From Adenophora triphylla var. japonica (Eukaryota; Streptophyta; Magnoliopsida; Asterales; Campanulaceae): a stretch of DNA of 64,000 nucleotides. Positions 24,244 through 35,440 of the stretch are shown one piece after another. The notes beneath the pieces are model-generated. The model did not search any database. It saw only the letters and a list, made by a program, of their open reading frames with translations, and was not told where the DNA came from. The DNA lies in assembly GCA_022495995.1 (NCBI GenBank), contig JAFEMH010001490.1, positions 62,001-126,000 on the forward strand. Direction: 5' to 3'. Each line of letters opens with the position of its first letter. Position 1 is the stretch's first letter. A program made the position numbers and the translations under genes.

Positions 24244-24859
24244 CAGTGGTAGTAGTGGTAGTAGTGATAGTAGTGGTAGTAGTGATAGTAGTGGTAGTAG
24301 TGGTAGTAGTGGTAGTAGTGGTAGTGGTAGTGGTAGTAGTGGTAGTAGTAGTAGTAGTTGGTAGTAGTTGTAGTAGTTGTAGTAGTTGTAGTAGTTGTAG
24401 TAGTGGTAGTAGTGGTAGTAGTGGTAGTAGTGGTAGTAGTAGTGGTAGTAGTAGTAGTGGTAGTAGTAGTGGTCGTAGTAGTAGTGGTGGTAGTAGTGGT
24501 GGTAGTAGTAGTAGTGGTAGTAGTGGTCGTGGTAGTAGTGGTGGTGGTAGTAGTGGTGGTGGTGGTAGTGGTGGTGGTGATAGTGGTGGTGGTGGTAGTG
24601 GTGGTGGTGGTAGTGGTAGTGGTGGTAGTAGTGGTGGTAGTAGTGGTGGTAGTAGTGGTGGTGGTAGTGGTAGTGGTAGTGATAGTGGTAGTGGTAGTGG
24701 TAGTAGTGGTGGTAGTGGTGGTAGTGGTGGTAGTGGTGGTAGTAGTAGTAGTGGTATTTAGTGGTAGTAGTAGTGGTGGTAGTAGTGGGTGGTGGTAGTG
24801 GTAGTAGTAGTGGTGGTGGTAGTAGTGGTGGTAGTAGTGGTGTGGTGGTGTGGTGGTAG

Positions 24860-24933
<74 letters not shown>

Positions 24934-25800
24934 TTTTTTACCTTATTAATTATTAATTATTTTAAAAGATAATATTTTATTTTCTTAGTGGAGTTTTTTT
25001 TAAAAACTATTTCCTTAGTATAGTCAAAAAAATATACTGTAAATGACGTAATTACTCCGCCGCATGTGATATTCACATGATCAATTTCATTAAATTTCTA
25101 ATGTTCATTAGAATATTGGAGGCAAAGTGGGATATTTTTAACATTGGGTATCATATGAATTTCGCGCAAGGACACAAAGTGGAATTCGATGTATAGTTGA
25201 GGGGGGTAAACGTATTTTGACTTCTATATAATGCTATAACAATTAAAACATGAATAATCATTAGAACAATTTATTAGGAGACTACAAGACTTTCTATATT
25301 TCTCTTATTCATTTTAATTTATTTTTACTTGCACTATAAGTGGTATTAGTAAATAAATATGAGTACAAATAACAATCTCTCTAAAGTAGATTGTAAGGAA
25401 AGAAACTAATGAATACGATACGTGGACAAGTTTTAGAAAAAATTGAAATTAAGTATCACGTGGCGTCACATCAATATTTCTATATTGAATCCATTTAATG
25501 ATATAACAATTAAAAGATCCATAATTATTTGGACTTTATTAGAATACTACAACACTTTCAATATTTTTCTCAACCACAAGAAAAAAGACTTTTTGTGATG
25601 GTCAAAAGCAATCGCGTTTTGCCTAAAAGCCGTCGCGTAAAGATAATGCAATTGGGAAAGCAATTGCATAGGCCGTCGCAGAAAGATAGGCGACAGAAAA
25701 GAAAGTCGTGTTAGGCACTTTCTTTTCGTGACTGCTTTTGCAGACACATAAATGGTTACATTAATTTTATTTATTTATTTATTTAAATTAGATATGCCAT
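22458..25800 (+). repeat. Tandem duplication copy B (MULE-free)
   Basis: It matches copy A from its first block through the flank ending near 25800. It has neither MULE, and its microsatellite position is replaced by about 2.2 kb of expanded repeats. It begins about 20 bp after copy A ends. Confidence 0.85.
22769..24932. repeat. Expanded, degenerate trinucleotide repeat tract
   Basis: It starts as pure (GTA)n. From about 22815 to 24180 it is a patchwork of short words (GATAGC, GATACTTGATA, GCAGCGAT, AATGCTTGATA). It then returns to (GTA)n and (GGT)n-rich DNA to about 24860, and ends in (AAT)n. Open frames of up to 328 codons on either strand are low-complexity readings (poly-Val, Ser/Gly, or Tyr/Ile/Ala/Ser-rich) with no domain, so none is called as a gene. 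Confidence 0.9.
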
Positions 25801-26323
25801 CACGTTAGCTTGTTACTGTAGTCGTAATGCTATCTTTAATCCCTGTAGAGCTAATGCAGTCCTAAATTTCATTTTATTTCTTATTCTTACTCATTACTGT
25901 AAAAAAAATAAAAATCAAATAGCATAATGTGCAAATTGATCAATTATTGCCATAAATATAATTAAGAATGATTAAGATTAACTTTTGTTCAAAATCATAC
26001 AAAATGCATCACATTTGTCCAAAGATATAAATAGGTTCATCAAAAACAACTATCACACTACTTGTACAACTACTAGTCCCACTCTACTCATTCAATAACA
26101 CAACCAACATCCAAGTTTTCTTTCCACATGTTTTTTTTTTTTCTAATATTCAAATCCTCCAGCAAAAAAATAATAATGTCTATAGTGAGTTAGTAAGAAA
26201 TCAAATTCAATTTATACATGTACATATAGATAAAAAGCAATAAATTGAGAGGCGTTGGAGAAACATGACAGGATACAACGAGTGAAAAGATAAAGCGATA
26301 TTGGGAGGGTTAAAATACATATA
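25801..26323. other. AT-rich intergenic DNA, nothing recognised
   Basis: No open frame of note, no element ends. Confidence 0.6.
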
Positions 26324-26612
26324 CTCCCTCCGTCCCGCCAAGAGTGTCACCCTTTTAGGGATGACATGCAAATTAAGGAAAAGTGTGAGAAGAAAAAATG
26401 TTGTGAGTGTAATTTAAAAATAGGAGAGAGAATTAGTGGAGGAAATAGTGAATTTAAAAAGTGTTGTGAGTGTAGAGGAGAGAGAATTAGTGGAGGAAAT
26501 AGTGGATGTGATAATAGAATATTAATAAAATATTTCCTTTTTAGGAAAGGTAACACTATAAACGGGACATCTTTTTGGGTAAAAAATGACACTTCGAATG
26601 GGACGGAGGGAG
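26324..26612. mobile_element. Stowaway MITE
   Basis: CTCCCTCCGTCCC and GGGACGGAGGGAG ends with flanking TA. Length 289 bp. Confidence 0.92.
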
Positions 26613-26649
26613 TATATTCTTAGCTTTATTTTCTTTAAGCTACTTATTA

Positions 26650-26873
26650 CTTCGTAGTAAGGTTATTAATTTCCTTTTTAGTCTGTCACAATGTAAGATT
26701 TTTAGTTGCTTTATTAATTAAAATGGACAATGGGACCCACTTATTATTCTCATAATAAAACCTTTCTACCCACTTTCTCTCTCCTACTTTATTTTTCATA
26801 CTCATAACAGTTACTTTTTTTTTAATCTCTGCCTGTAAAGTTAAACTAGAAACCTTACTACGGGGCGAGGAAG
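26650..26873. mobile_element. Stowaway-like MITE with a deletion in one end
   Basis: The right end reverse complements to CTTCCTCGCCCCGTAGTAAG. The left end reads CTTCGTAGTAAGG, the same sequence lacking 8 bp. Both are flanked by TA. Length 224 bp. Confidence 0.7.
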
Positions 26874-27533
26874 TAATAAAAAACTTAATTTACAAAAAAA
26901 ATCAGCAAATTAACTGAAAATAAGAAAGGTGGATCCGCAGGTGATTATATATACATACTAATTGGCCGAATATTATTAGTGATTATTTTATGGTTGAATG
27001 AGAAAGGAAAATGGTAAAAAATGATAAAGTTGATCTGGACTTGGACTGGATCTACAACTCTTTTCACATGCTTTGTTTTCACATTTTCCACAAATGGAAT
27101 GACCAAACACATCTTTCCTCAACCCATTATTATGATATGTTTTCTTTTAATTTCTATTTTCAACATCACCAGAGCTTCAATTCTCCTCCTAGGACCATTC
27201 TTTTTTCTTTTTCTTGTTTTTTTTCTTCTTAAACATAGGTTGCTGCTTTCAATCCCTTTCCTTTCTTAACCAATGTCTACTACTCCCTCCTCCCTCCCTT
27301 TGGCTGATTAAAGAAAATATTAAGTATGAGATACCAATTTTCACTTTGGATTATTCCACTTCAATTGATATTGCCCAAAATGACAAATTTTTACACTTAA
27401 AACACCAATCAACTTATTATTTATCTCGATCTCCTACTTTTTCTTAATTCTTATGCTTTAAAATTTGATTTAAAATGAAATTGGAGGGTAATTGTTGTGA
27501 ATATAACAAATAAGACCCATTATTTTTTAAGTA
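26874..27533. other. Intergenic DNA, no gene seen
   Basis: Pyrimidine-rich around 27180-27300 with short chance frames only. Confidence 0.55.
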
Positions 27534-27803
27534 CTCCCTCCACCTTTTTGAAATTACACTTTTTATTCAAAATGTTGTCTTATTTGAAACTACACTTTTC
27601 ATTTTGAGAAAATGTATAATACTTCTATAATCATTGGGACACACTTTCACACTCACAACACTTTATACATAATATCTCCTACCTTACTTTCTCTTTTGTA
27701 CCTCACCTTTTATATTCGAAACGCCTATACTTCAATAACGGTTTTCCTTGATTTTCATGCCTTAGTCAATTAATGTGTGTAATTTTAAATGGGACGAAGA
27801 GAG
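27534..27803. mobile_element. Stowaway MITE, diverged
   Basis: The left end is CTCCCTCCACC and the right end GGGACGAAGAGAG, with mismatches, and both are flanked by TA. Confidence 0.8.
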
Positions 27804-28458
27804 TATATATTAAAAACTTTCCAAAATTTCTAATGGGCCAGGTTTTGCAATTTAGGTGGGATGGGATGGAGGGAGTAATTATAAAATGTTAAACTTATGT
27901 GCATGTATATAATAAGTGTATGTGTGTATATATGTATGTATTTAGTATATGAGTTGGGGAATGAAGGGGGTAAGGGAGGAATAGATAGAGAGACTAATCT
28001 TGAACACGCCAATGCTCATATATAATATTGGTAGGTGCTTCAGCTAGCTCCAACCAGCCAGCACCAGCAGCATGAATGCAGGACCACAAGCAAAGAAAAG
28101 AAAAGAAAAGAAAAGCAGGCTAATTAATTAAGGCTACTACCTCCCTAGCTTCCTTCCTTTCATGCCAAATTAAAAGCTAGCTAGAGTCCTTGCATGTGTG
28201 CTCTCTCTCTCTCTCTCTCTTACTCTGGCTTAATTTTAATACTATAAACATAGGAGTATAAGCTAGCTAAGGTACGTTGTAATTCCAATTAGCCAAGCTA
28301 GCTATCTAGCTATACCATGTCCATGTCGGTTGTTTTGTTTGGACCATCTTCAACTAAGTAGTACACGTACACCCCTCCCCTATTTTACATCTTTATATGC
28401 TTTAATTTATTTACCCACCTACTAATACTAGCTAATATCACAACATAAGCATATACAG

Positions 28459-28499
<41 letters not shown>

Positions 28500-28871
28500 T
28501 ACTAGTGTCCAAAAGAAAGAATTATATAAGACATCAGTACGCAGTGGTCCACATTCATATATAAAACACAATTATCCTTTTGGACGGACTCTTGATATTG
28601 ATTACATTTACATCCATCTGATCCCTTCCCCAGCACCACCATTACTCTTACCTCTATTATACTACAACCCCACCCACCTTTGGACTCTCCAACCTTTTTT
28701 TTTTTTACAAAGCCTAAACTCCCTCGAAATGTCTTCGCTCATTTGGGCTATTCGATCGGCCCAGGTCCTTCAAGCTTGGACTATAAAGAAATTAATTTCA
28801 ACGGGAACCTTAGCAATACTAGGACGAGAGGCTCGCCAAACATCCTAGTTACAGAAGAAAAAAAAATGTCT
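27804..28871. other. Intergenic DNA with simple repeats
   Basis: It contains a Stowaway right-end relic (GGGATGGAGGGAGTA near 27862), (AAAAG)n near 28095, (CT)n near 28200, and (TA)n(GA)n at about 28458-28498. Many CTAGCTAG words lie between 28030 and 28310. No gene recognised. Confidence 0.55.
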
Positions 28872-30430
28872 TGATGAGCCCGGACCAGCTAGATCGGGCC
28901 CAAGCTCGATCTGGTCCAAAGGCCCAGCACGGTGACACACCCTAGACCGCCCAGGTCAAGACCGCGATCTTCTCCAGCTGTCCCAGTCAAGACCGCACAC
29001 GGCCAAGAGCCAGGAAGGTGACCGCGGACAATGTGATCGCTCTATTCGTGCCCGCATCAGTATGGTGACCGCTCTATCCGTGCCCGCGTCAACATAGTTG
29101 ACCATGCCCAAGATATTGACTGCGGGCTCACTCCAGACTCCCAGTAATCTCACCTGCCTCCCGGTTAAATACCAAGGCTTACTGAGCACGTTAGCTTACT
29201 GGCTCTGACATGCAAGTTGCCGGCTCACTCCCATCGCATTCAATGCGGCTCAGACAGTCGCCTACTATTGCCATTAATGCGCCGCGCCGAATACACGGCT
29301 CCTGTCCACATCAGCGACATCCCCTCTGACAGAGAATCCTCCTTCCCTGACAGACCCAATCAGATGCGGACACGTGTATGCGGTCAAATACCAAAGTGCC
29401 CTTTAGGGGCGACCTCGTAACTTACGTCGTGGCGAGGCTCCTCATTGCCTATAAATAGAAGACCTTTGTCCCCTTGGACAAGGTAAGTTTCAAATATAGA
29501 TTGTAAGCCATATTACTCTCAAACCCTAAACACTCACACACATTCAAGGTATTTCAAGCCTTATATACTCAGTATTCTTACTCTCACACCCGAGGGCCTG
29601 AGTTGGATTAACATCCAACTTTGACCTTAACGGTGCTTCTTTTGTGTTGTGTTCTAGGTACATCCAACCACTAAATATATCCTGCCAGATATCCTTGAAC
29701 CGCTCTGACCCTGATTTGCTTGGCGTCATCAGTGGTTCCATTGCTGGGAATCGCCATCTTTTCGGTTTAACGCCACCGGAGAAGATGCTCATGGAGAGAG
29801 AGAGAGAGAGAGCTCAGTGGTTCATTTCATGGCTTCCACCACTTTCCTAAGGTGGCAGCCACCTTCTCTCCCAGGCTCCAAGTCCCCGTGACTCCTAGTC
29901 TCCGTGACCGAGATAAAAGCAGCACCTGGCTGCCACCTTCTCTCCCTAGACTCCAAAATCCCAGGCTCCATCCTCCAGGATTCAAGCCAATCTTGCGAGC
30001 TCCGAGCTCCGGCCATAAATATATACTCAAGCCAGCCTCTACCAAAATCGTACTCCTCGCTCCGACCATAAATAATCATCACTTGGAGTAGGGGGCTACT
30101 GATGAGCCCTGACTTTTATATATATTTATACATACACAAATACACCGTCCCATACAGTCAAATATATCCCATATATACATATACCAAATATTTACATTGG
30201 AACCCCTCATAAAGTGCCACATATGCACTCTCTCACCCTATATATACTATAACCCTCCAAGGCAAAAGGTATGTTCTATTCCCTCATTTTACACCTACAG
30301 TTCTCTCTCTCTCTACAATACTCTCTCCATATACAGTTTATTCAAATAAACTCCGACTGATCCTTACGCCCGAGGGTTATAGCGGGGCAACCCCCCGCAC
30401 CCCTAATGGTGCTGTTTATTTCCAATATAG
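28872..30430 (+). mobile_element. LTR-type non-autonomous element (putative)
   Basis: Two sequences begin TGATGAGCC (28872 and 30100). Each has a TATA-like box (TATAAATAG at 29451; TATATATA near 30238). About 130 bp further, each has CCCGAGGG, then a 'GGTGCT' block and an AGG splice-like end. The second copy is preceded by a polypurine tract AGTAGGGGGCTAC (30087-30099). After the first copy comes TGGCGTCATCAGTGG, where a primer site would be expected. These features suggest two LTRs around a 400-bp non-coding centre. The two copies differ strongly in their first several hundred bases and no flanking duplication was found, so this is tentative. Confidence 0.45.
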
Positions 30431-30575
30431 GAAAAGTGTATCTCCATAAGTCTCTTTTTAAATATTAATGTATAAGAAATTCAGACAACCTAAGTTATAC
30501 AGGAAAGGAACAGTAGAAGACTCCCATGATCTTTATATATTGAGTACAGGACTTGTTTATTTCCAATATAGGAAA
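30412..30575. repeat. 26-bp direct repeat pair
   Basis: TGTTTATTTCCAATATAGGA followed by AAAGTG occurs near 30412 and again near 30549, enclosing about 110 bp. A decayed Stowaway-like end (ACTCACAACACTT ... TTAGGACGGAG) follows to about 30670. Confidence 0.75.
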
Positions 30576-30765
30576 AGTGTTTCACTTACTTTTTATTTTA
30601 ATACTCACAACACTTACTCTTTTCTTATTTCTAGTGCATTCAATTTTAATAGCAAGAACATTAGGACGGAGATGTATCAAGGAAGTCAGGCTTCTTAATG
30701 TTTTTCTACTCAAATATACCCGCCACTGCTCCTGCCATTAGTTGCTGCTTGTTGTTGTTGCCGTG

Positions 30766-30966
30766 CAGGGGCGGACATAGGGTTAAAATTGAGGGGGTTT
30801 ACAAATTAAACTACCAAAAAACTTCAAAAAAATAATTGTTTGTTACATGACTACCTACATTGATTACAACATACAAAAACATACTAAATTTGTCCCTTTC
30901 GCGTTTTCATACTATGAAAATATTTAATTACATCATCATTTGTAATGCTCCAAAACAACTCAGTAC
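30766..30966. mobile_element. Possible hAT-type element end, truncated
   Basis: CAGGGGCGGACATAGGGTT resembles the CAGGGGCGGA tip seen on many plant hAT elements. No partner end or duplication was found. Confidence 0.3.
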
Positions 30967-31722
30967 TTGAACGTTCATTTATACAACGGTTATTTCGTGA
31001 ATGGCTATGTGTTTCATACCAAAGCTTACGGGGGCTCTAAATTAACGTGGAATAGCGGTGTGAAGCTTAAAGGAAACCTTGATTATTATGGCGTCCTGAA
31101 AGAAGTAGTCGAGGTGGAGTATTTGGGTAGAAACAGTGTTGTTTTGTTCAATTGTGATTGGCGAGATGCTGTGCGAGGTGTTAAGAAGCACGCCATATTT
31201 GACCTCGTCGATGTAAAGGACTCGTCCAGACATAATGGCGACGACGTCTTCATCTTAGCATCTCAAGCACAACAGGTATACATGACTCCCTACCCTCGTC
31301 CGCGACCCGACGGATGGTGGGCTGTCTGGATGACCAAGGCTAGGAGCATGATTGACAACCTACCCTCGTCGACAACTACAGAGTCGTCATTAGAAACACC
31401 CTATCAAGAGGATGAAATGCCAGTGTCACCTAACGTTTCATCAGCTAATCATCCATTAGATGATGTCACTCATATTCATAAAAATGTTGATGAACCCGAG
31501 GAGGATTTCTTACTAGTGAATTTGCCACCTCCTCCGCCTCGTTCAGGTCATCTCGCGCACATTGATATTGATGAATCAGAGGAAGAGGAAGAGGAAGAGG
31601 AAGAGGAAGAGGAAGAGGAAGAGGAACCAGAGTTTGATTCATCAGAGTCCGAAGACGAAGATGAAGAACTCGAGTTTTGTAGTAATTCAGAGTCCAGTGA
31701 TGATGATGGGGACGAAGATTAA
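30967..31722 (+). pseudogene. CACTA TNP2 C-terminal part with DUF4216-like domain
   Basis: A 251-codon frame, open at its 5' side. Residues 8-90 (YFVNGYVFHTKAYGGSKLT, then NSGVKLKG, VEVEYLGRNSVVLFNCDWRD) match the DUF4216 region that follows the transposase domain in plant CACTA TNP2 proteins. The C-terminal third is acidic (a GAG/GAA run around 31580-31625 gives about 14 Glu). The catalytic transposase domain is missing because of truncation. Confidence 0.85.
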
Positions 31723-31724
31723 TA

Positions 31725-32030
31725 ATAGTTTAAAGTTTTATATGTATTGTGAATGCTTTAGATTATTAATAGTTTAAAGTTTTATATGTATTGTGAATGC
31801 TTTAGATTATTAGAACTTTAAAGTTTTATATGTATTGTGAATGCTTTAGATTATTATTAATAGTTTAAAGTTTTATATGTATTGTGAACGCTTTAAATTA
31901 TTAGAACTTTAAAGTTTTATATGTATTGTGAATGCTTTATATTATTAATAGTTTAAAGTTTTATATGTATTGTAAATGCTTTAGATTATTAGAACTTTAA
32001 AGTTTTATATGTATTGTGAATATATTGTTT
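31725..32030 (+). repeat. 44-bp tandem repeat, 7 copies
   Basis: The unit containing TTTAAAGTTTTATATGTATT recurs at 31731, 31775, 31819, 31866, 31910, 31953 and 31998 (period 43-47 bp). It starts right after the stop of the DUF4216 frame, in its 3' flank. Confidence 0.95.
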
Positions 32031-32077
32031 CCTATTGTTAAAGTTGTATATTTTAATATTTTTACTGTAATACAGAT

Positions 32078-33844
32078 ATGAGTTCTAGTAGAAAGGGTAG
32101 GAAGACACGGCCCATCTACACATCTATTACTGGGACGCAACCGTCCCGATCCAGTACTGATGATGCCGATGTCAACCCTACACGCAGTACTAGCTCCACC
32201 TCTGGGGCCGATACTCATACTGCTGTCGATTCTGATGGGAGGATATTTGTCCAGATATCGTCACTTTATGACCAGTAAGTAACTCTTCATTAATTTGATA
32301 TAAGTTGGTTCCTTTTTGTTTTATATATAATTCATTATTTAAGTTAAAATGTTATTGTATAAATATACTTGGCAGGTTTGTAGGTGGATACCCTACCCCA
32401 GGGACTAAGATCGGACAGTATTGCGGTCTCGGCTCATGACAGAGTTTTGGCCCAACTGGAAATCATTGCCACGGGGCAGAAGGAGGATGCGTGGGAGGAG
32501 TTTAAGGTAATGTGTTAATGGTTTTTATTTAAAACTTAAATGTTAGTTTGTTATTAAAATGTTATAATTAATAATGATTATACTCTTTTAGTTTTTTAAT
32601 GTTATCATTATATGTTGTAGGGGAAATATTGTTGGGCGCCGGAAATCGACGAGGCGACGACTAGATTTGTTTTCGATAAACAGGCTCACAAGCTATTTAA
32701 GGATCATATTGGTAACATATTTATCTATCCTTAATTAGTTTAATTAACAATTATTATACTCTTTTAATTTTATAATGTCATCATTATATGTTTACGAGAT
32801 ATTCATATTTTTATAGGTAACACGAAGAAACAATGTTATACTAAGAGGCTCGAGGCGAATCAACAACCCTTGACACCACCTTGGATGACCGAGGAGGTGT
32901 TTCTTCAATTTTGCGAATATTGGGCGTCGGATGCGGCGAAAGCTATGGCCGAACAGGCTAAGGCAAATAGAGCAGGCTCATCGAGGTCGGCGACGAAGCA
33001 TACCATGGGGACGATCACGGTCTGCGAGCATCACTACCGCATGGTATGTATGTTAGTTTAAATGTAGTAGTGTATGCATGCTTTTAAATAGGTTTATGTA
33101 CGTATGTTAGCTGGGAGCCATGTTGATGCTATGAAATCCATGGTTTTAGTGTAAATGTAGTGTATGCATGCTTTTAAATCAGTTTAAATGTTGCATTTAT
33201 ACAATTTCAAAGTAATAATCTCGCTTATTTTATTTATAGGAAAGAGATCATGGTCAGACTGTCAGTTTTTTGGATGTTTACGCTAGCACCCATCTTCGGA
33301 ATCCTACAGCGCCCGATCAACCTCCGCAATGGGTTGATGATCGCTCTGCTAATGCCTTTGTAAGTAAACTATCATTAAATGACTTGATTTTGAATATGTA
33401 AATTTATTTATGCCCCTTACATTGTGTATATGATTATAATTGTTTGTTTTATTTTGACAGAGTGCATATCAAGCCGCCGTTCTTCCCGAAGGAACGCCTC
33501 CCGGCCAGCCCGTTCCCTTCGTGCCTGATGTTTGGCGCTCGGTCACCTCTGAGGGACATCCAAAGAGAGGAGACCGAGTGTTAGGGATGGGGGATTACGG
33601 GCGGCAATGCCCGTCGACGTCGACCGGCCGTCAGCCAAATGTTGTCCCGCCCACGTATCATGATTCGAGGGTCGACACTCTGCAGGCTGAGTTGGCTGAG
33701 GAGAGACGCGAGCGGGCAAAGCTTGCGGAGGCTTTGGCGGCTCAGGCGCAGATGCAGGAGGAGAATGATCGGCGTCATGCAGAGACTGAAAGAAAATTGG
33801 CGATGTTGATGGCTCGTATGGACCAGGACCAGGGTAATTTTTAG
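32078..33844 (+). pseudogene. CACTA Transposase_24 (Ptta/En/Spm-type) gene, multi-exon, frameshifted
   Basis: Exon 1 (32078-32276) encodes a Ser/Thr-rich start and ends at a GTAAGT donor. The next exons carry LMTEFWPNWKSLP, DAWEEFKGKYCWAPEID, then TPPWMTEEVFLQFCEYWASD and KHTMGTITVCEHHYRM. Later exons carry TVSFLDVYASTHLR and a coiled coil (LQAELAEERRERAKLAEALA) ending at TAA 33842-33844. This order is characteristic of Transposase_24. Exon borders with GT/AG signals are visible near 32276/32376, 32507/32620, 32711/32818, 33043/33240 and 33361/33461. Exon 2 has at least two frameshifts (near 32400 and near 32475), so the copy is a pseudogene. Confidence 0.8.
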
Positions 33845-34029
33845 TCTCCCCCCTAATTCCCCCCGAGTTGATTACGTACTATTTTAGACTTGTTTGTAAT
33901 AACATTTGTGATATTTGGTACCCACGGGAGCCCCGGCCCCCTCCTCCCTCCCTCGATCCCCCCTCCCGAGTTTAAGTACTATTTTAGACTTGTTTGTAAT
34001 AACATTTGTGATATTTGGTAATTTCCATC

Positions 34030-34140
34030 GCTGATATTAATTTATTTTAATTAATTTGTATTCCAGCGACGGAAATTTCCGCCGCTATATCATTTAATTT
34101 TTGATTTCAGCGGCGGAAATTTCCGTCGCCAGAATAAAAA
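34030..34140. repeat. CACTA subterminal palindromes
   Basis: GCGACGGAAATTTCCGCCGC at 34066 and GCGGCGGAAATTTCCGTCGC near 34109, in inverted relation, lie within AT-rich spacer. Related words fill 35010-35420. Confidence 0.85.
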
Positions 34141-35003
34141 GAGTAAGTCTAGGGAGAAACGCGTTTCTCCATAAGTTATGGAGAAACGGGTTTCTGGATA
34201 TCCAGAAGCTTTGGAATTGATATCCAGAAGCTTTGGGACGGATATCCAGAAAAAAGATTTAAGACCAAATCCAAGGCCAAGACCAAATTTCTGATCTGGA
34301 TATCACTTTCACAAGGTTCTGGATATCCAGAACATTGAATATGGATATCCAGAAGCCTTAAAACTTATATCCAGAAGCCAATTCTAAATTTCTGGATATC
34401 ACTTACATAAGGTTCTGGATATCCTTTCAAAGAGTTCTGGATATCCAGAAGCTTTATAATTGATATCCAGAAGCTTTAAAACTTATATCCAGAAATATTT
34501 AATAAATTTCTGTATATACTTTCAAAAGGTTCTGGATATCCTATTAAAAGGTTCTGGATATCCAGAACCTAATCAAGCCCATGAATCGTCATTACCAAAA
34601 GTTCACCAAATCGAGCCCTAACTCGCAAATTTCGGCTCCAGATCACCAAATTGAGCATGAATCGAAAACAAAACGAAGCTAATAATGGATTCGAACTGAA
34701 TTGACAGCGAAAATTAACATACCGCCATTTAAATGATTCGTCGCGGAGGTTTGTGAAGTCGTTGAGGCTGAATGAAGCTCGATTTTCTCGGAAAATCTCC
34801 ATGAAAATGATGAAATTGGATCGGGGAAGAAGAGGTTGAGGTTGGGTTTGGAGGTCGCCGGTTGATTTGGCCGGAGGGGGAGAGCTTGGTGATGGGTTTT
34901 GGCCGGTGAGATGGGTGAGGGAGATGCCTTTGCCGTAAACCAGTTTCTCCGTAAACCCGTTTCTCCGTAAATTGGGGAGAAACGCGTTTCTCCCCAGATT
35001 TTA
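34141..35003. repeat. Inverted-flank insert with ATATCC repeats
   Basis: This stretch is bordered by palindromes GGAGAAACGCGTTTCTCC (34153-34170) and a 22-bp version at 34974-34995. Between 34190 and 34575, TTCTGGATATCCAGAA and half-site variants occur about a dozen times. The remainder contains a 77-codon minus-strand frame at 34569-34802 (starting MEIFRENRASFSL) followed by a plausible GTATGT donor. It could be the first exon of a captured gene, but I do not recognise it. Confidence 0.6.
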
Positions 35004-35440
35004 CGGAATAAAAATCCGTCGCCAGAATAAAAATTAATTAAAATAAGTTAATATCAGTGAAGGAAATTACCGTCGCTGAAATTAATTTATTTTAATTAAT
35101 TTTTATTCCAGCGACGGAAATTTCCGCCGCTGAAATTAATTTAATTTAATTAATTTTTATTACAGCGACGGAACTTTCCGTCGCTGAAATGAAAATTTAA
35201 TTAAATTAAATTGATTTAACGGCGGAAATTTCCGTCGCTGATGTCAGTAAATCACCGACGGAATTAATTCCGTCGGTAAAATCGAAATATACCGGCGGAA
35301 TTTGAGCCGTCGGAGATCAGCGGCGGGACAATAGCGGCTGACCACCGACGAAATTTTTCGGTCGGTGTTTAATTTTAGCGACGGAAATTTGGATTTAGCG
35401 ACGGAAATTTCCGTCGCTAAAACCTGTTTTTCTGATAGTG
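35004..35440. repeat. CACTA right subterminal repeat block
   Basis: About ten copies of a GCGACGGAAATTTCCGTCGC-like palindrome or half-site, including the perfect 20-bp palindrome at 35398-35417, close to the element tip. Subterminal repeats of this kind are transposase binding regions in En/Spm. Confidence 0.85.

Larger units (their letters stand above)
30967..35440 (+). mobile_element. CACTA (En/Spm) element, 5' truncated
   Basis: The right tip (35427-35440) reads TTTTTCTGATAGTG, the inverse of CACTATCAGAAAAA, and is preceded by strongly palindromic subterminal repeats. Inside are the C-terminal part of a TNP2-type protein with a DUF4216-like domain and a Transposase_24-type gene, both standard CACTA cargo. 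No left tip is present, so the 5' part with the transposase core is lost. It interrupts a copia integrase region on its right side. Confidence 0.85.

Noticed and set aside
22754..24798. Long open frames (252, 328, 173 and 146 codons) on both strands
   Set aside because: They read through the expanded trinucleotide tract. Composition is poly-Val, Ser/Gly or Tyr/Ile/Ala/Ser-rich with no domain, and all frames are open because of the repeat.
28201..28500. Possible miRNA or promoter region with CTAGCTAG words and CT/GA repeats
   Set aside because: No stem of adequate length with a mature-like arm was found by eye; simple repeats explain most of it.
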